Shown here piece by piece: positions 1-11,014 of a stretch of DNA of 64,000 nucleotides (within the stretch, counting starts at the first letter, position 1; every line of letters starts with the position of its first letter). Both the position numbers and the translations under genes were made by a program. Source of the DNA: Saccoglossus kowalevskii (lineage: Eukaryota > Hemichordata > Enteropneusta > Harrimaniidae); assembly GCF_000003605.2 (NCBI RefSeq), contig NW_003150096.1:1-64000 (forward strand), read 5' to 3'. The notes below the pieces were generated by a model, which saw only the letters and a program-made list of their open reading frames with translations, was not told the DNA's origin and searched no databases.

Positions 1-634
1 TCTAACATGTTACAGTCTGTCTTGTGAACATATATAGGCTGCTTTCAACTGGCTTTTATTAAATTTGTCGACTTTACAACTGCGCGTTTCAACATGCCAA
101 CAACTTAGGTCATATATACCAATACATCTACCAACATTTCTATCATTTGGACAACTGTGCAATCACTTTGAACAACTTTGCACGTTGTGTTAACAGCTTA
201 AAACCCATTACGTGTCGACAGCATCAACAACTTGTTCTGGAAAATTAGAAGGGATTTTAAAACTTTGCATTAATTAAAAAAAATACGAAAACTTCACGAT
301 TCTCTACTATAAATGAATGGCATCACAGTTAGAAAGAATGCAAAAACGTTGCATATATCATTTCCATTTGCGTGAAGAAACAAAAAGAAAGAAAACATCC
401 AACAACTCTTTTATTTAGTGAGTCTCTCATGCAAGTACTAACCACAACCGATTGTGCTTTACTTTAGACATTGTTCGGACACCTAACCACACGGCTGCAT
501 GGATTATTTAAATTTGAGCCGAATTGACGGCTATTTCTTGTTTTGAATGTTCTAAAATTGATATCGCTGGCACAAGTACATTCTAATATTGACCTATGAC
601 CTCCTCATAACTCGAGTAACACTTCGCTAATTTA
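1..634 (+). repeat. Satellite unit 0, 5'-truncated by window edge, T2 tail
   Basis: This is the last two-thirds of a unit, starting at the TAACATGTTA dyad. It carries the T2 tail (CAACCGATT, GGACACC, ATAACTCGAG) and leads into an N head. Its own variants are a one-base loss in the TGTTC dyad near 20, CATTTGGACAACTGTGC near 145, and an extra GTCGAC at about 214 where other units read GTGCCGAC. Confidence 0.95.
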
Positions 635-1581
635 ATGGCTAATTACGAAATATTAGGTGACATTTTCGAACTTTTAACTATGGGACGTGTTAATATGATA
701 TCACAGGTAACTATCCCGAGTGAATCTATGAACTTTGCAATCGCTTTTTACAACTTTGTAAGCAGTTTGTCGCCGATTTCTCGGTTCGCTATTGTGATAA
801 CCAGCTTATATTTGAGGCATTTTCGAGATATTCACTTAACATTTTCCAAATTTAACTGCGGGGTCGTCATGCCAATGACTTAGGTTAAATACACGATCAA
901 CGCCGTCAACATTTCAATAATTTGTTTGCTACTTTGCACGCTGTGTTCTAACATGTTACAGTCTGTTCTTGTGAACAAATATAGGCTGCTTTCAACTGGC
1001 TTTTATTAAATTTGTCGACTTTACAACTGCGCGTTTCAACATGCCAACAACGTAGGTCATATATACCAATACATCTACCAACATTTCTATCATTTTGCAC
1101 AACTTTGCAATCACTTTGAACAACTTTGCACGTTGTGTTAACAGCTTAAAACCCATTACGTGCCGACAGCATCAACAACTTGTTCTTGAAAATTAGAAGG
1201 GATTTTAAAACTTTGCATTAATTAAAAAAATACGAAAACTTCATGATTCTCTACTATAAATGAATGGCATCACAGTTAGAAAGAATGCAAAAACGTTGCA
1301 TATATCATTTCGATTTGCGTGAAGAAACAAAAAGAAAAAAAACATCCAACAACTCTTTTATTCAGGGAGTCTCCCATGCAAGTACTAACCACGACCGATT
1401 GTGCTTTACTTTAGACATGGTTCGGTCACCTAACCATACGGCTGCGTGGATTATTTAAATTTGAGCCGAATTGACGGCTATTTCTTGTTTTGAATGTTCT
1501 AAAATTGATATCGCTGGCACAAGTACATTCTAATATTGTCCTATGACCTCCTCATATCTCGAGTAACACTTCGCTAATTTA
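635..1581 (+). repeat. Satellite unit 1, N head / T1 tail
   Basis: A 947-bp unit with a full 82-codon frame and a full 64-codon frame. It carries GAACAAATATAGG after the dyad, a marker of N units. The tail has the rare pair ATTTCGATTTGCG and ACATGGTTCGG, shared with unit 60 about 56 kb away. Confidence 0.96.
1464..1479. other. Inverted repeat AGCCG-AATTGA-CGGCT in the unit tail
   Basis: A perfect 5-bp stem around six bases, found in the tail of most units. Several O units break it (GACAGCT in units 6, 7, 22 and 30; GAGCAGAATTG in units 16 and 45). It is therefore not strictly kept. Confidence 0.7.
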
Positions 1582-1830
1582 ATGGCTATTTACGAAATAT
1601 TAGGTGACATTTTCGAACTTTTAACTATGGGACGTGTTAATATGATATCACAGGTAACTATCACGAGTAAATCTATCAACTTTGCAATCGCTTTTTACAA
1701 CTTTGTAAGCAGTTTGTCGCCGATTTCACGGTTCGCTATTGTGATAACCAGCTTATATGTGAGGCATTTTCGAGATATTCACTTAACATTTTCCAAATTT
1801 AACTGCGGGGTCGTCATGCCAATGACTTAG
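1582..1830 (+). other. Recurrent 82-codon ORF (reference copy), probably not a gene
   Basis: An open frame starting MAIYEILGDIFELL and ending NCGVVMPMT lies at the head of the unit and is complete, or nearly so, in 45 of 67 anchored units. I recognise no family or domain; it has a mildly hydrophobic middle. Differences between copies mostly change amino acids (I/N, T/A, P/T, E/K, M/I/T, A/V), with few silent ones. Twenty-two units have stops, frame shifts or no start. That pattern fits an open frame carried passively by a young repeat. The frame spans sub-repeat A and part of its predecessor. Confidence 0.75.
1653..1829 (+). repeat. Internal sub-repeat A (177 bp) in reference unit 2
   Basis: It starts GGTAACTAT and ends AACTGCGGGGTCGTCATGCC followed by AATGACTTA. 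It aligns along its length with the next 172 bp. Shared blocks are the GGT start, TCAAC.TT.CAAT, ACTTTG.A.GC.GT, TTGTGA, and the end AACTGCG with CATGCCAA..AC.TA. The same segments recur in every intact unit. Confidence 0.8.
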
Positions 1831-2001
1831 GTTAAATACACGATCAACGCCTTCAACATTTCAATAATTTGTTTGCTACTTTGCACGCAGTGTTCTAACA
1901 TGTTACAGTCTGTTCTTGTGAACATATATAGGCTGCTTTCAACTGGCTTTTATTAAATTTGTCGACTTTACAACTGCGCGTTTCAACATGCCAACAACGT
2001 A
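1830..2001 (+). repeat. Internal sub-repeat B (172 bp) in reference unit 2
   Basis: It starts GGTTAAATACACGATC and ends AACTGCGCGTTTCAACATGCC followed by AACAACGTA. It is a diverged copy of sub-repeat A; by eye a little over half of aligned positions agree. It contains the dyad cluster at 1896-1924. Length near 172 bp is close to one nucleosome repeat. Confidence 0.8.
1896..1924. other. Paired dyads TAACATGTTA and TGTTC-TTGT-GAACA
   Basis: In unit 2, 1896-1905 is a perfect 10-bp palindrome and 1911-1924 is a perfect 5-bp inverted repeat around four bases. The same pair sits at this place in most N and I units (for example 949-977 in unit 1). In many O units the first reads TAACATTTTA, and in units with the 12-bp deletion the second reads TGTTTTTGTGAACA, so the dyads are lost. 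Confidence 0.8.
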
Positions 2002-2226
2002 GGTCATATATACCAATACATCTACCAACATTTCTATCATTTTGCACAACTTTGCAATCACTTTGAACAACTTTGCACGTTGTGTTAACAGCTTAAAACC
2101 CATTACGTGCCGACAGCATCAACAACTTGTTCTTGAAAATTAGAAGGGATTTTAAAACTTTGCATTAATTAAAAAAATACGAAAACTTCATGATTCTCTA
2201 CTATAAATGAATGGCATCACAGTTAG
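2002..2226 (+). repeat. Internal sub-repeat C (~225 bp, end uncertain) in reference unit 2
   Basis: It starts GGTCATATATACC and shares CCAACATTTCTAT and GCACGTTGTGTTAACA with sub-repeat B. It appears longer because a ~21-bp piece (AACTTTGCAATCACTTTG / AACTTTGCACG) is doubled inside it. The end at ATCACAGTTAG resembles the A/B ends only loosely. Confidence 0.55.
2154..2185 (+). other. A-tract cluster, possible intrinsic bend
   Basis: A runs of 4, 7 and 4 bases are centred near 2155, 2174 and 2183, spaced close to two and one helical turns. A second A-rich stretch follows at 2276-2289. Both recur in every unit and vary in length between copies (6-9 bases in the first), the main source of one-base length differences. 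Confidence 0.6.
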
Positions 2227-2405
2227 AAAGAATGCAAAAACGTTGCATATATCATTTCCATTTGCGTGATGTAACAAAAAGAAAAAAAACATCCAACAAC
2301 TCTTTTATTCAGGGAGTCTCCCATGCAAGTACTAACCACGACCGATTGTACTTTACTTTAGACATTGTTCGGTCACCTAACCATACGGCTGCGTGGATTA
2401 TTTAA
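2211..2405 (+). other. Recurrent 64-codon ORF (reference copy), probably not a gene
   Basis: A second open frame (MASQLERMQKRC at the start, NHTAAWII at the end) lies in the second half of many N and I units. It includes the A-rich slippage stretch, so its frame is lost whenever the A run changes length, as in most O units. It starts 380 bp after the end of the first frame. No family is recognisable. A TATAAAT sequence sits just before its ATG, but at a distance of a few bases that does not suit a promoter. Confidence 0.75.
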
Positions 2406-2528
2406 ATTTTATCCGAATTGACGGCTATTTCTTGTTTTGAATGTTCTAAAATTGATATCGCTGGCACAAGTACATTCTAATATTGTCCTATGACCTCCTC
2501 ATATCTCGAGTAACACTTCACTAATTTA

Positions 2529-3475
2529 ATGGCTATTTATGAAATATTAGGTGACATTTTCGAACTTTTAACTATGGGACGTGTTAATATGATATCACAG
2601 GTAACTATCACGAGTAAATCTATCAACTTTGCAATCGCTTTTTACAACTTTGTAAGCAGTTTGTCGCCGATTTCACGGTTCGCTATTGTGATAACCAGCT
2701 TATATGTGAGGCATTTTCGAGATATTCACTTAACATTTTACAAATTTAACTGCGGGGTCGTCATGCCAATGACTTAGGTCAAATACACGATCAACGCCTT
2801 CAACATTTCAATAATTTGTTTGCTACTTTGCACGCAGTGTTCTAACATGTTACAGTCTGTTCTTGTGAACATATATAGGCTGCTTTCAACTGGCTTTTAT
2901 TAAATTTGTCGACTTTACAACTGCGCGTTTCAACATGCCAACAACGTAGGTCATATATACCAATACATCTACCAACATTTCTATCATTTTGCACAACTTT
3001 GCAATCACTTTGAACAACTTTGCACGTTGTGTTAACAGCTTAAAACCCATTACGTGCCGACAGCATCAACAACTTGTTCTTGAAAATTAGAAGGGATTTT
3101 AAAACTTTGCATTAATTAAAAAAATACGAAAACTTCATGATTCTCTACTATAAATGAATGGCATCACAGTTAGAAAGAATGCAAAAACGTTGCATATATC
3201 ATTTCCATTTGCGTGATGTGACAAAAAGAAAAAAAACATCCAACAACTCTTTTATTCAGGGAGTCTCCCATGCAAGTACTAACCACGACCGATTGTGCTT
3301 TACTTTAGACATTGTTCGGTCACCTAACCATACGGCTGCGTGGATTATTTAAATTTGAGCCGAATTGACGGCTATTTCTTGTTTTGAATGTTCTAAAATT
3401 GATATCGCTGGCACAAGTACATTCTAATATTGTCCTATGACCTCCTCATATCTCGAGTAACACTTCACTAATTTA
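2529..3475 (+). repeat. Satellite unit 3, I head / T1 tail
   Basis: A 947-bp unit. It is marked by ATGGCTATTTATG at the anchor, TTTTACAAATTT near 2740 and AGGTCAAATAC after the ORF stop. Unit 4 shares these, so the two are adjacent sister copies. Confidence 0.96.
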
Positions 3476-4422
3476 ATGGCTATTTATGAAATATTAGGTG
3501 ACATTTTCGAACTTTTAACTATGGGACGTGTTAATATGATATCACAGGTAACTATCACGAGTAAATCTATCAACTTTGCAATCGCTTTTTACAACTTTGT
3601 AAGCAGTTTGTGGCCGATTTCACGGTTCGCTATTGTGATAACCAGCTTATATGTGAGGCATTTTCGAGATATTCACTTAACATTTTACAAATTTAACTGC
3701 GGGGTCGTCATGCCAATGACTTAGGTCAAATACACGATCAACGCCTTCAACATTTCAATAATTTGTTTGCTACTTTGCACGCTGTGTTCTAACATGTTAC
3801 AGTCTGTTCTTGTGAACATATATAGGCTGCTTTCAACTGGCTTTTATTAAATTTGTCGACTTTACAACTGCGCGTTTCAACATGCCAACAACGTAGGTTA
3901 TATATACCAATACATCTACCAACATTTCTATCATTTGCACAACTTTGCAATCACTTTGAACAACTTTGCACGTTGTGTTAACAGCTTAAAACCCATTACG
4001 TGCCGACAGCATCAACAACTTGTTCTTGAAAATTAGAAGGGATTTTAAAACTTTGCATTAGTTAAAAGAAATACGAACACTTCACGATTCTCTACTATAA
4101 ATGAGTGGCATCACAGATAGAAAGAATGCAAAAACGTTGCCTATATCATTTCCATTTGCGTGATGTAACAAAAAGAACAAAACATCCTACAATTTTTTTT
4201 ATTTAGGGAGTCTCCCATGCAAGTACTAACCACGACCGATTGTGCTTTACTTTAGACATTGTTCGGTCACCTAACCACATGGCTGCGTGGATTATTTAAA
4301 TTTGAGCCGAATTGACGGCTATTTCTTGTTTTCAATGTTCTAAAATTGATATCGCTGGCACAAGTACATTCTAAAATTGACCTATGACCTCCTCATATCT
4401 CGAGTAACACTTCGCTAATTTA
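3476..4422 (+). repeat. Satellite unit 4, I head / O tail (chimera)
   Basis: A 947-bp unit. The head matches unit 3 (TTTATG, TTTTACAAA) plus a private TGGCCG change. From about 4060 the sequence is the divergent class (GTTAAAAGAAATACG, GAGTGGC, no 64-codon frame). It ends the first homogenised block. Confidence 0.94.
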
Positions 4423-5368
4423 ATGGCTATTTACGAAATATTAGGTGACATTTTCGAACTTTTAGCTATGGGACTTGTTAATATGATATCACAGGTAACT
4501 ATCCCGAGTGAATCTATGAACTTTGCAATCGCTTTTTACAACTTTGTAGGCAGTTTGTCGCCGATTTCTCGGTTCGTTATTGTGATAACCAGCTTATATG
4601 TGAGGCATTTTCGAGATATTCACTTAACATTTTACAAATTTAACTGCGGGGTCGTCATGCCAATGACTTAGGTTAAATACACGATCAACGCCGTCAACAT
4701 TTCAATAATTTATTTGCTACTTTGCACGCTGTGTTCTAACATTTTACAGTCTGTTCTTGTGAACATATATAGGCTGCTTTCAACTGACTTTTATTAAATT
4801 TGTCGACTTTACAACTGCGCGTTTCAACATGCCAACAACTTAGGTCATATATACAAATACATCTACCATCATTGCTATCCCTTTGCACAACTTTGCAATC
4901 ACTTTGAACAACTTTGAACGTTGTGTTAACAGCTTAAAAACTATTACGTGCCGACAGCATCAACAACTTGTTCTGGAAAATTAGAAGGGATTTTAAAACT
5001 TTGCATTAATTAAAAAAATACGAAAACTTCACGATTCTCTATTATAAATGAGTGGCATCACAGTTCGGAAGAATGCAAAAACGTTGCCTATATCATTTCC
5101 ATTTGCGTTATGTAACAAAAAGAAAAAAACATCCAACAACTTTTTTATTCAGGGAGACTCCTATGCAAGTACTAACCACGACCGATTGTGCTTTACTTTA
5201 GACATTGTTCGGTCACCTAACCACACGGCTGCATGGATTATTTAAATTTGAGCCGAATTGACGGCTATTTCTTATTTTGAATGTTCTAAAATTGATATCG
5301 CTAGCACAAGTACATTCTAGAATTGACCTATGACCTCCTCATATCTCGAATAACACTTCGCTAATTTA
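4423..5368 (+). repeat. Satellite unit 5, O head / O tail
   Basis: A 946-bp divergent unit. It has TTTTAGCTATGGGACTT in the head, TAACATTTTAC in place of the TAACATGTTA dyad, and CCATCATTGCTATCCC in the middle. Its tail reads CTAGAATTGACC, typical of the older class. Confidence 0.95.
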
Positions 5369-6304
5369 ATGGCTATTTACGAAATATCAGGTGACATTTT
5401 CGAACTTTTAACTATGGGACGTGTTAATATGATATCACAGGTAACTATCCCGAGTAAATCTACCAACTTTGCAATCGCTTTTTACAACTTTGTAAGCAGT
5501 TTGTCGCCGATTTCTCGGTTCGCTATTGTGATAACCAGCTTATATGTGAGGCATTTTCGAGATATTCACTTAACATTTTCCAAATTTAACTGCGGTTTCG
5601 TCATGCCAATGACTTAGGTTAAATACACGATCAACGCCGTCAACATTTCAATAATTTGTTTGCTGTGTTCTAACATTTTACAGTCTGTTTTTGTGAACAT
5701 ATATAGGCTGCTTTCAACTGGCTTTTATTAAATTTGTCGACTTCACAAATGAGCGTTTCAACATGCCAACAACTTAGGTCATATATACAAATACATCTAT
5801 CATCATTGCTATCTCTTTGCGCAACTTTGCAATCACTTTGAACAACTTTGCACGTTGTGTTAACAGCTTAAAAACTATTACGTGCCGACAGCATCAACAA
5901 CTTGTTCTGGAAAATTAGAAGGGATTTTAAAACTTTGCATTAATTAAAAAAATACGAAAACTTCACGATTCTCTATTATAAATGAGTGGCATCACAGTTA
6001 CGAAGAATGCAAAAACGTTGCCTATATCATTTCCATTTGCGTGATGTAACAAAAAGAAAAAAAAACATCCAACAACTTTTTTATTCAGGGAGTCTCCTAT
6101 GCAAGTACTAACCACGACCGATTGTGCTTTACTTTAGACATTGTTCGGTCACCTAACAACACGGCTGCATGGATTATTTAAATTTGAGCCGAATTGACAG
6201 CTATTTCTTGTTTTGAATGTTCTAAAATTGATATCGCTGGCACAAGTACATTCTAGAATTGACCTATGACCTCCTCATATCTCCAGTAACACTTCGCTAA
6301 TTTA
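5369..6304 (+). repeat. Satellite unit 6, O type with 12-bp deletion
   Basis: A 936-bp unit lacking 12 bp at about 5664, where TTTGCT joins GTGTTC directly. The second half of the dyad cluster reads TGTTTTTGTGAACA. The tail ends ATCTCCAGTAAC. Confidence 0.95.
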
Positions 6305-7239
6305 ATGGCTATTTACGAAACATTAGGTGACATTTTCTAACTTTTAGCTATGGGACGTGTTAATATGATATCACAGGTAACTATCCCGAGTAAATCTACC
6401 AACTTTGCAATCGCTTTTTACAACTTTGTAAGCAGTTTGTCGCCGATTTCTCGGTTCGTTATTGTGATAACCAGCTTATATGTGAGGCATTTTCGAGATA
6501 TTCCCTTAACATTTTCCAAATTTAACTGCGGGGTCGTCATGCCAATGACTTAGGTTAAATACACGATCAACGCCGTCAACATTTCAATAATTTGTTTGCT
6601 GTGTTCTAACATTTTACAGTCTGTTTTTGTGAACATATATAGGCTGCTTTCAACTGGCTTTTATTAAATTTGTCGACTTCACAAATGAGCGTTTCAACAT
6701 GCCAACAACTTAGGTCATATATACAAATACATCTACCATCATTGCTATCTCTTTGCGCAACTTTGCAATCACTTTGAACAACTTTGCACGTTGTGTTAAC
6801 AGCTTAAAAACTATTACGTGCCTACAGCATCAACAACTTGTTCTGGAAAATTAGAAGGGATTTTAAAACTTTGCATTAATTAAAAAAATACGAAAACTTC
6901 ACGATTCTCTATTATAAATGAGTGGCATCACAGTTACGAAGAATGCAAAAACGTTGCCTATATCATTTCCATTTGCGTGATGTAACAAAAAGAAAAAAAA
7001 CGTCCAACAACTTTTTTATTCAGGGAGTCTCCTATGCAAGTACTAACCACGACCGATTGTGCTTTACTTTAGACATTGTTCGGTCACCTAACCACACGGC
7101 TGCATGGATTATTTAAATTTGAGCCGAATTGACAGCTATTTCTTGTTTTGAATGTTCTAAAATTGATATCGCTGGCACAAGTACATTCTAGAATTGACCT
7201 ATGACCTCCTCATATCTCCAGTAACACTTCGCTAATTTA
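6305..7239 (+). repeat. Satellite unit 7, O type with 12-bp deletion
   Basis: A 935-bp unit with the same 12-bp loss as unit 6 (about 6600). The 82-codon frame is interrupted early by TTCTAAC. It is close to unit 6 in its second half (CACAAATGAGCG, ATCTCCAG), so the two look like tandem sister copies. Confidence 0.95.
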
Positions 7240-8189
7240 ATGGCTATTTACGAAACATTAGGTGACATTTTCTAACTTTTAGCTATGGGACGTGTTAATA
7301 TGATATCACACGTAACTATCCCGAGTAAATCTACCAACTTTGCAATCGCTTTTTACAACTTTGTAAGCAGTTTGTCGCCGATTTCTCGGTTCGTTATTGT
7401 GATAACCAGCTTATATGTGAGGCATTTTCGAGATATTCTCTTAACATTTTCCAACTTTAACTGCGGGGTCGTCATGCCAATGACTTAGGTTAAATACACG
7501 ATCAACGCCGTCAACATTTCAATAATTTGTTTGCTACTTTGCACTTTGTGTTCTATTATGTTACAGTCCGTTCTTGTGAACATATATAGGCTGCTTTCAA
7601 CTAGCTTTTATTAAATTTGTCGACTTCACAACTGTGCGTTTCTATATGCCAACAACGTAGGTCATATATACAAATACATCTACCAACATTTCTATCATTT
7701 TGCACAACTTTGCAATCACTTTGAACAACTTTGAACGTTGTGTTAACACCTTAAAACCCATTACGTGCCGACAGCATCAACAACTTGTTCTTGAAAATTA
7801 GAAGAGATTTTAAAACTTTGCATTAATTAAAAAAAATAAGAAAACTTCACGATTCTCTAATATAAATGAGTGGCATCCCAGTTAGAAAGAATACAAAAAC
7901 GTTGCATATATCATTTCCATTTGCGTGATGTAACAAAAAGAAAAAAAAACATCCAACAACTTTTTTTATTTAGGGAGTCTCCCATGCAAGTTTTAACCAC
8001 GACAAATTGTGCTTTACTTTAGACATTGTTCGGTCACCTAACCACACGGCTGCATGGATCTTTTAAATTTGAGCCGAATTGACGGCTAGTTCTTGTTTTG
8101 AATGTTCTAAAATTGATATCGCTGGCACAAGTACATTCTAGAATTGACCTATGACCTTTTCATATTTCGAGTAACATTTCGCTAATTTA
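7240..8189 (+). repeat. Satellite unit 8, O type
   Basis: A 950-bp unit that shares the early TTCTAAC stop with unit 7 but lacks the 12-bp deletion. It carries GCACTTTGTGTTCTATTATG near 7543 and CAAGTTTTAACCACGACAAATTG near 7986. The latter is found again in unit 33. Confidence 0.95.
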
Positions 8190-9123
8190 ACGGCTGTTTA
8201 TGAAATATTTATTGACATTTTCGAACTTTTAACTATGGGACGTGTTAATATGATATCACAGGTAACAATCCCGAGTGAATCTACCAACTTTGCAATCGCT
8301 TTTTACAACTTTGTAAGCAGTTTGTCGCCGATTTCTCGGTTCGCTATTGTGATAACCAGCTTATATGCGAGGCATTTTCGAGATATTCACTTAACATTTT
8401 CCAAATTTAACTGCGGGGTCGTCATGCCAATGACTTAGGTTAAATACACGATCAACGCCGTCAACATTTCAATAATTTGTTTGCTGTGTTCTAACATTTT
8501 ACAGTCTGTTTTTGTGAACATATATAGGCTGCTTTCATCTGGCTTTTATTAAATTTGTCAACTTTACAACTGCGCGTTTCAATATGCCAACAACTTAGGT
8601 CATATATACAAATACATCTACCATCATTGCTATCCCTTTGCACAACTTTGCAATCACTTTGAACAACTTTGCACGTTGTGTTAATAGCTTAAACACCATT
8701 ACGTGCCGACAGCATCAACAACTTGTTCTTGAAAATTAGAAGGGATTTTAAAACATTGCATTAATTAAAAAAATACGAAAACTTCACGATTCACTACTAT
8801 AAATGAATGGCACCACAGTTAGAAAGAATGCAAAAACGTTGCTTATATCATTTCCATTTGCGTGATGTAACAAAAAGAAAAAAACATCCAACGAATTTAT
8901 TATTTAGGGAGTCTCCCATGCAAGTACTAACCACGACCGATTGTGCTTTACTTTAGATAGTGGTCGGTCACCTAACCACACGGCTGCATGGATTATTTAA
9001 ATTTGAGCCGAATTGACGGCTATTTCTGGTTTTGAATGTTCTAAAATTGTTATCGGTGGCACAAGTACATTCTAGAATTGACCTATGACCTTTTCATATT
9101 TCGAGTAACATTTCGCTAATTTA
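8190..9123 (+). repeat. Satellite unit 9, O type, ACG at anchor, 12-bp deletion
   Basis: A 934-bp unit, the shortest complete one. The anchor is ACGGCTGTTTATG followed by TATTTATTGAC, so the usual ATG is absent. The 12-bp loss is at about 8485. The single SalI-type GTCGAC site is changed to GTCAAC near 8558. Confidence 0.95.
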
Positions 9124-10070
9124 ACGGCTGTTTATAAAATATTTATTGACATTTTCGAACTTTTAACTATGGGACGTGTTAATATGATATCACAGGTAAC
9201 AATCCCGAGTGAATCTACCAACTTTGCAATCGCTTTTTACCACTTTGTAAGCAGTTTGTCGCCGATTTCTCGGTTCGCTATTGTGATAACCAGCTTTATA
9301 TGTGAGGCATTTTCGAGATATTCACTTAACATTTTTCCAAATTTAAATGCGGGGTCGCCATGCCAATGACTTAGGTTAAATACACAATCAACGCCGACAA
9401 CATTTCAATAATTTGTTTGCTACTTTGCACGCTGTGTTCTAACATTTTACAGTCTGTTCTTGTGAACATATATAGGCTGCTTTCAACTGGCTTTTATTAA
9501 ATTTGTCGACTTTACAACTGCGCGTTTCAACATGCCAACAACTTAGGTCATATATACATATACATCTACCATCATTGCTATCCCTTTGCACAACTTTGCA
9601 ATCACTTTGTACAACTTTGCACGTTGTGTTAACAGCTTAAAAACTATTACGTGCCGACAGCATCAACAACTTGTTCTGGAAAATTAGAAGGGATTTTAAA
9701 ACTTTGCATTAATTAAAAAATACGAAAACTTCACGATTCTCTAATGTAAATGAGTGGCATCACAGTTAGGAAGTATGCAAAAACGTTGCCTATATCATTT
9801 CCATTTGCGTGATGTAACAAAAAGAAAAAAACATCCAACAACTTTTTTATTTAGGGAGTCTCCCGTGCAAGTACTAACCACGACCGATTGTGCTTTACTT
9901 TAGACATTGTTCGGTCACCTAACCACACGTCTGCCTGGACTATTTAAATTTGAGCCTAATTGACGGCCATTTCTTGTTTTGAATGTTCTAAAATTGATAT
10001 CGCTGGCACAAGTACATTCTAATATTGACCTATGACCTCCTCATATCTCAAGTAACACTTCGCTAATTTA
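9124..10070 (+). repeat. Satellite unit 10, O type, ACG at anchor
   Basis: A 947-bp unit with an ACGGCTGTTTATAAA anchor like unit 9. One-base insertions (CAGCTTTATATG, ATTTTTCC) break the 82-codon frame. The tail returns to CTAATATTGACC. Confidence 0.95.
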
Positions 10071-11014
10071 ATGGCTATTTACGAAATATTAGGTGACATT
10101 TTCGAACTTTTAACTATGGGACGTGTTAATATGATATCACAGTTAACTATCCCGAGTGAATCTATCAACTTTGCAATCGCTTTTTACAACTTTGTAAGCA
10201 GTTTGTCGCCGATTTATTGGTTCGCTATTGTGATAAACAGCTTATATGTGAGGCATTTTCGAGATATTCACTTAACATTTTCCAAATTTAAATGCGGGGT
10301 CGTCATGCCAATGACTTAGGTTAAATACACGATCAACGCCGTCAACATTTCAACAATTTGTTTGCTACTTTGCACGCTGTGTTCTAACATTTTACAGTCT
10401 GTTCTTGTGAACATATATAGGCTGCTTTCAACTGGCTTTTATTAAATTTGTCGACTTTACAACTGCGCGTTTCAACATGCCAACAACTTAGGTCATATAT
10501 ACAAATACATCTACCATCATTGCTATCCCTTTGCACAACTTTGCAATCACTTTGAACAACTTTGCACGTTGTGTTAACAGCTTAAAAACTATTACGTGCC
10601 GACAGCATCAACAACTTGTTCTGGAAAATTAGAAGGGATTTTAAAACTTTGAATTAATTAAAAAAATACGAAAACTTCACGATTCTCTATTATAAATGAG
10701 TGGCATCACAGTTAGGAAGAATGAAAAAACGTTGCCTATATCATTTCCATTTGTGTGATGTAACAAAAAGAAAAAACATCCAACAATTTTTTATTCAGGG
10801 AGTCTCCTATGCAAGTACTAACCACTACCGATTGTGCTTTACTTTAGACGTTGTTCGGTCACCTAACCACACGGCTGCATGGATTATTTAAATTTGAGCC
10901 GAATTGACGGCTATTTCTTGTTTTGAATGTTCTAAAATTGATATCGCTGGCACAAGTACATTCTAGAATTGACCTATGACCTCCTCATAACTCGAGTAAC
11001 ACTTCGCTAATTTA
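10071..11014 (+). repeat. Satellite unit 11, O type
   Basis: A 944-bp unit with an intact 82-codon frame. It has CAGTTAACTATCCC in place of CAGGTAACTATCCC and GATTTATTGG in place of GATTTCTCGG. The A-rich stretch near 10770 is shortened. Confidence 0.95.

Larger units (their letters stand above)
1582..2528 (+). repeat. Satellite unit 2, I head / T1 tail
   Basis: A 947-bp unit, used here as the reference copy for internal structure. The I head has CACGAGTAAATCTATC. The tail is T1 but with GATGTAAC instead of GAAGAAAC and TTTTATCCG in place of TTTGAGCCG near 2407. Confidence 0.96.
1..4060 (+). repeat. Homogenised N/I block 1
   Basis: Units 0-4 (first part) have N or I heads and T1/T2 tails, differing from one another at few sites. 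The block ends inside unit 4. Confidence 0.85.

Noticed and set aside
709-724. Possible CENP-B box in CCCGAGTGAATCTAT
   Set aside because: CCCG and the central T fit the reverse box, but the required CGAA half does not; N/I units also vary here (CACGAGTAAATC).
641-890. TTAGG pentamers as telomere repeats
   Set aside because: Single TTAGG words occur at unit-specific places and at sub-repeat ends; there is no tandem TTAGG run.
2471-2485. GATATC, CTCGAG, GTTAAC and GTCGAC palindromes as functional sites
   Set aside because: They are ordinary six-base palindromes expected in a 947-bp unit and useful only as one- or two-per-unit markers.
3158-3170. TATAAAT before ATG as a promoter for the 64-codon frame
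   Set aside because: It lies only a few bases from the ATG and is part of an A/T-rich unit; nothing else supports a promoter.
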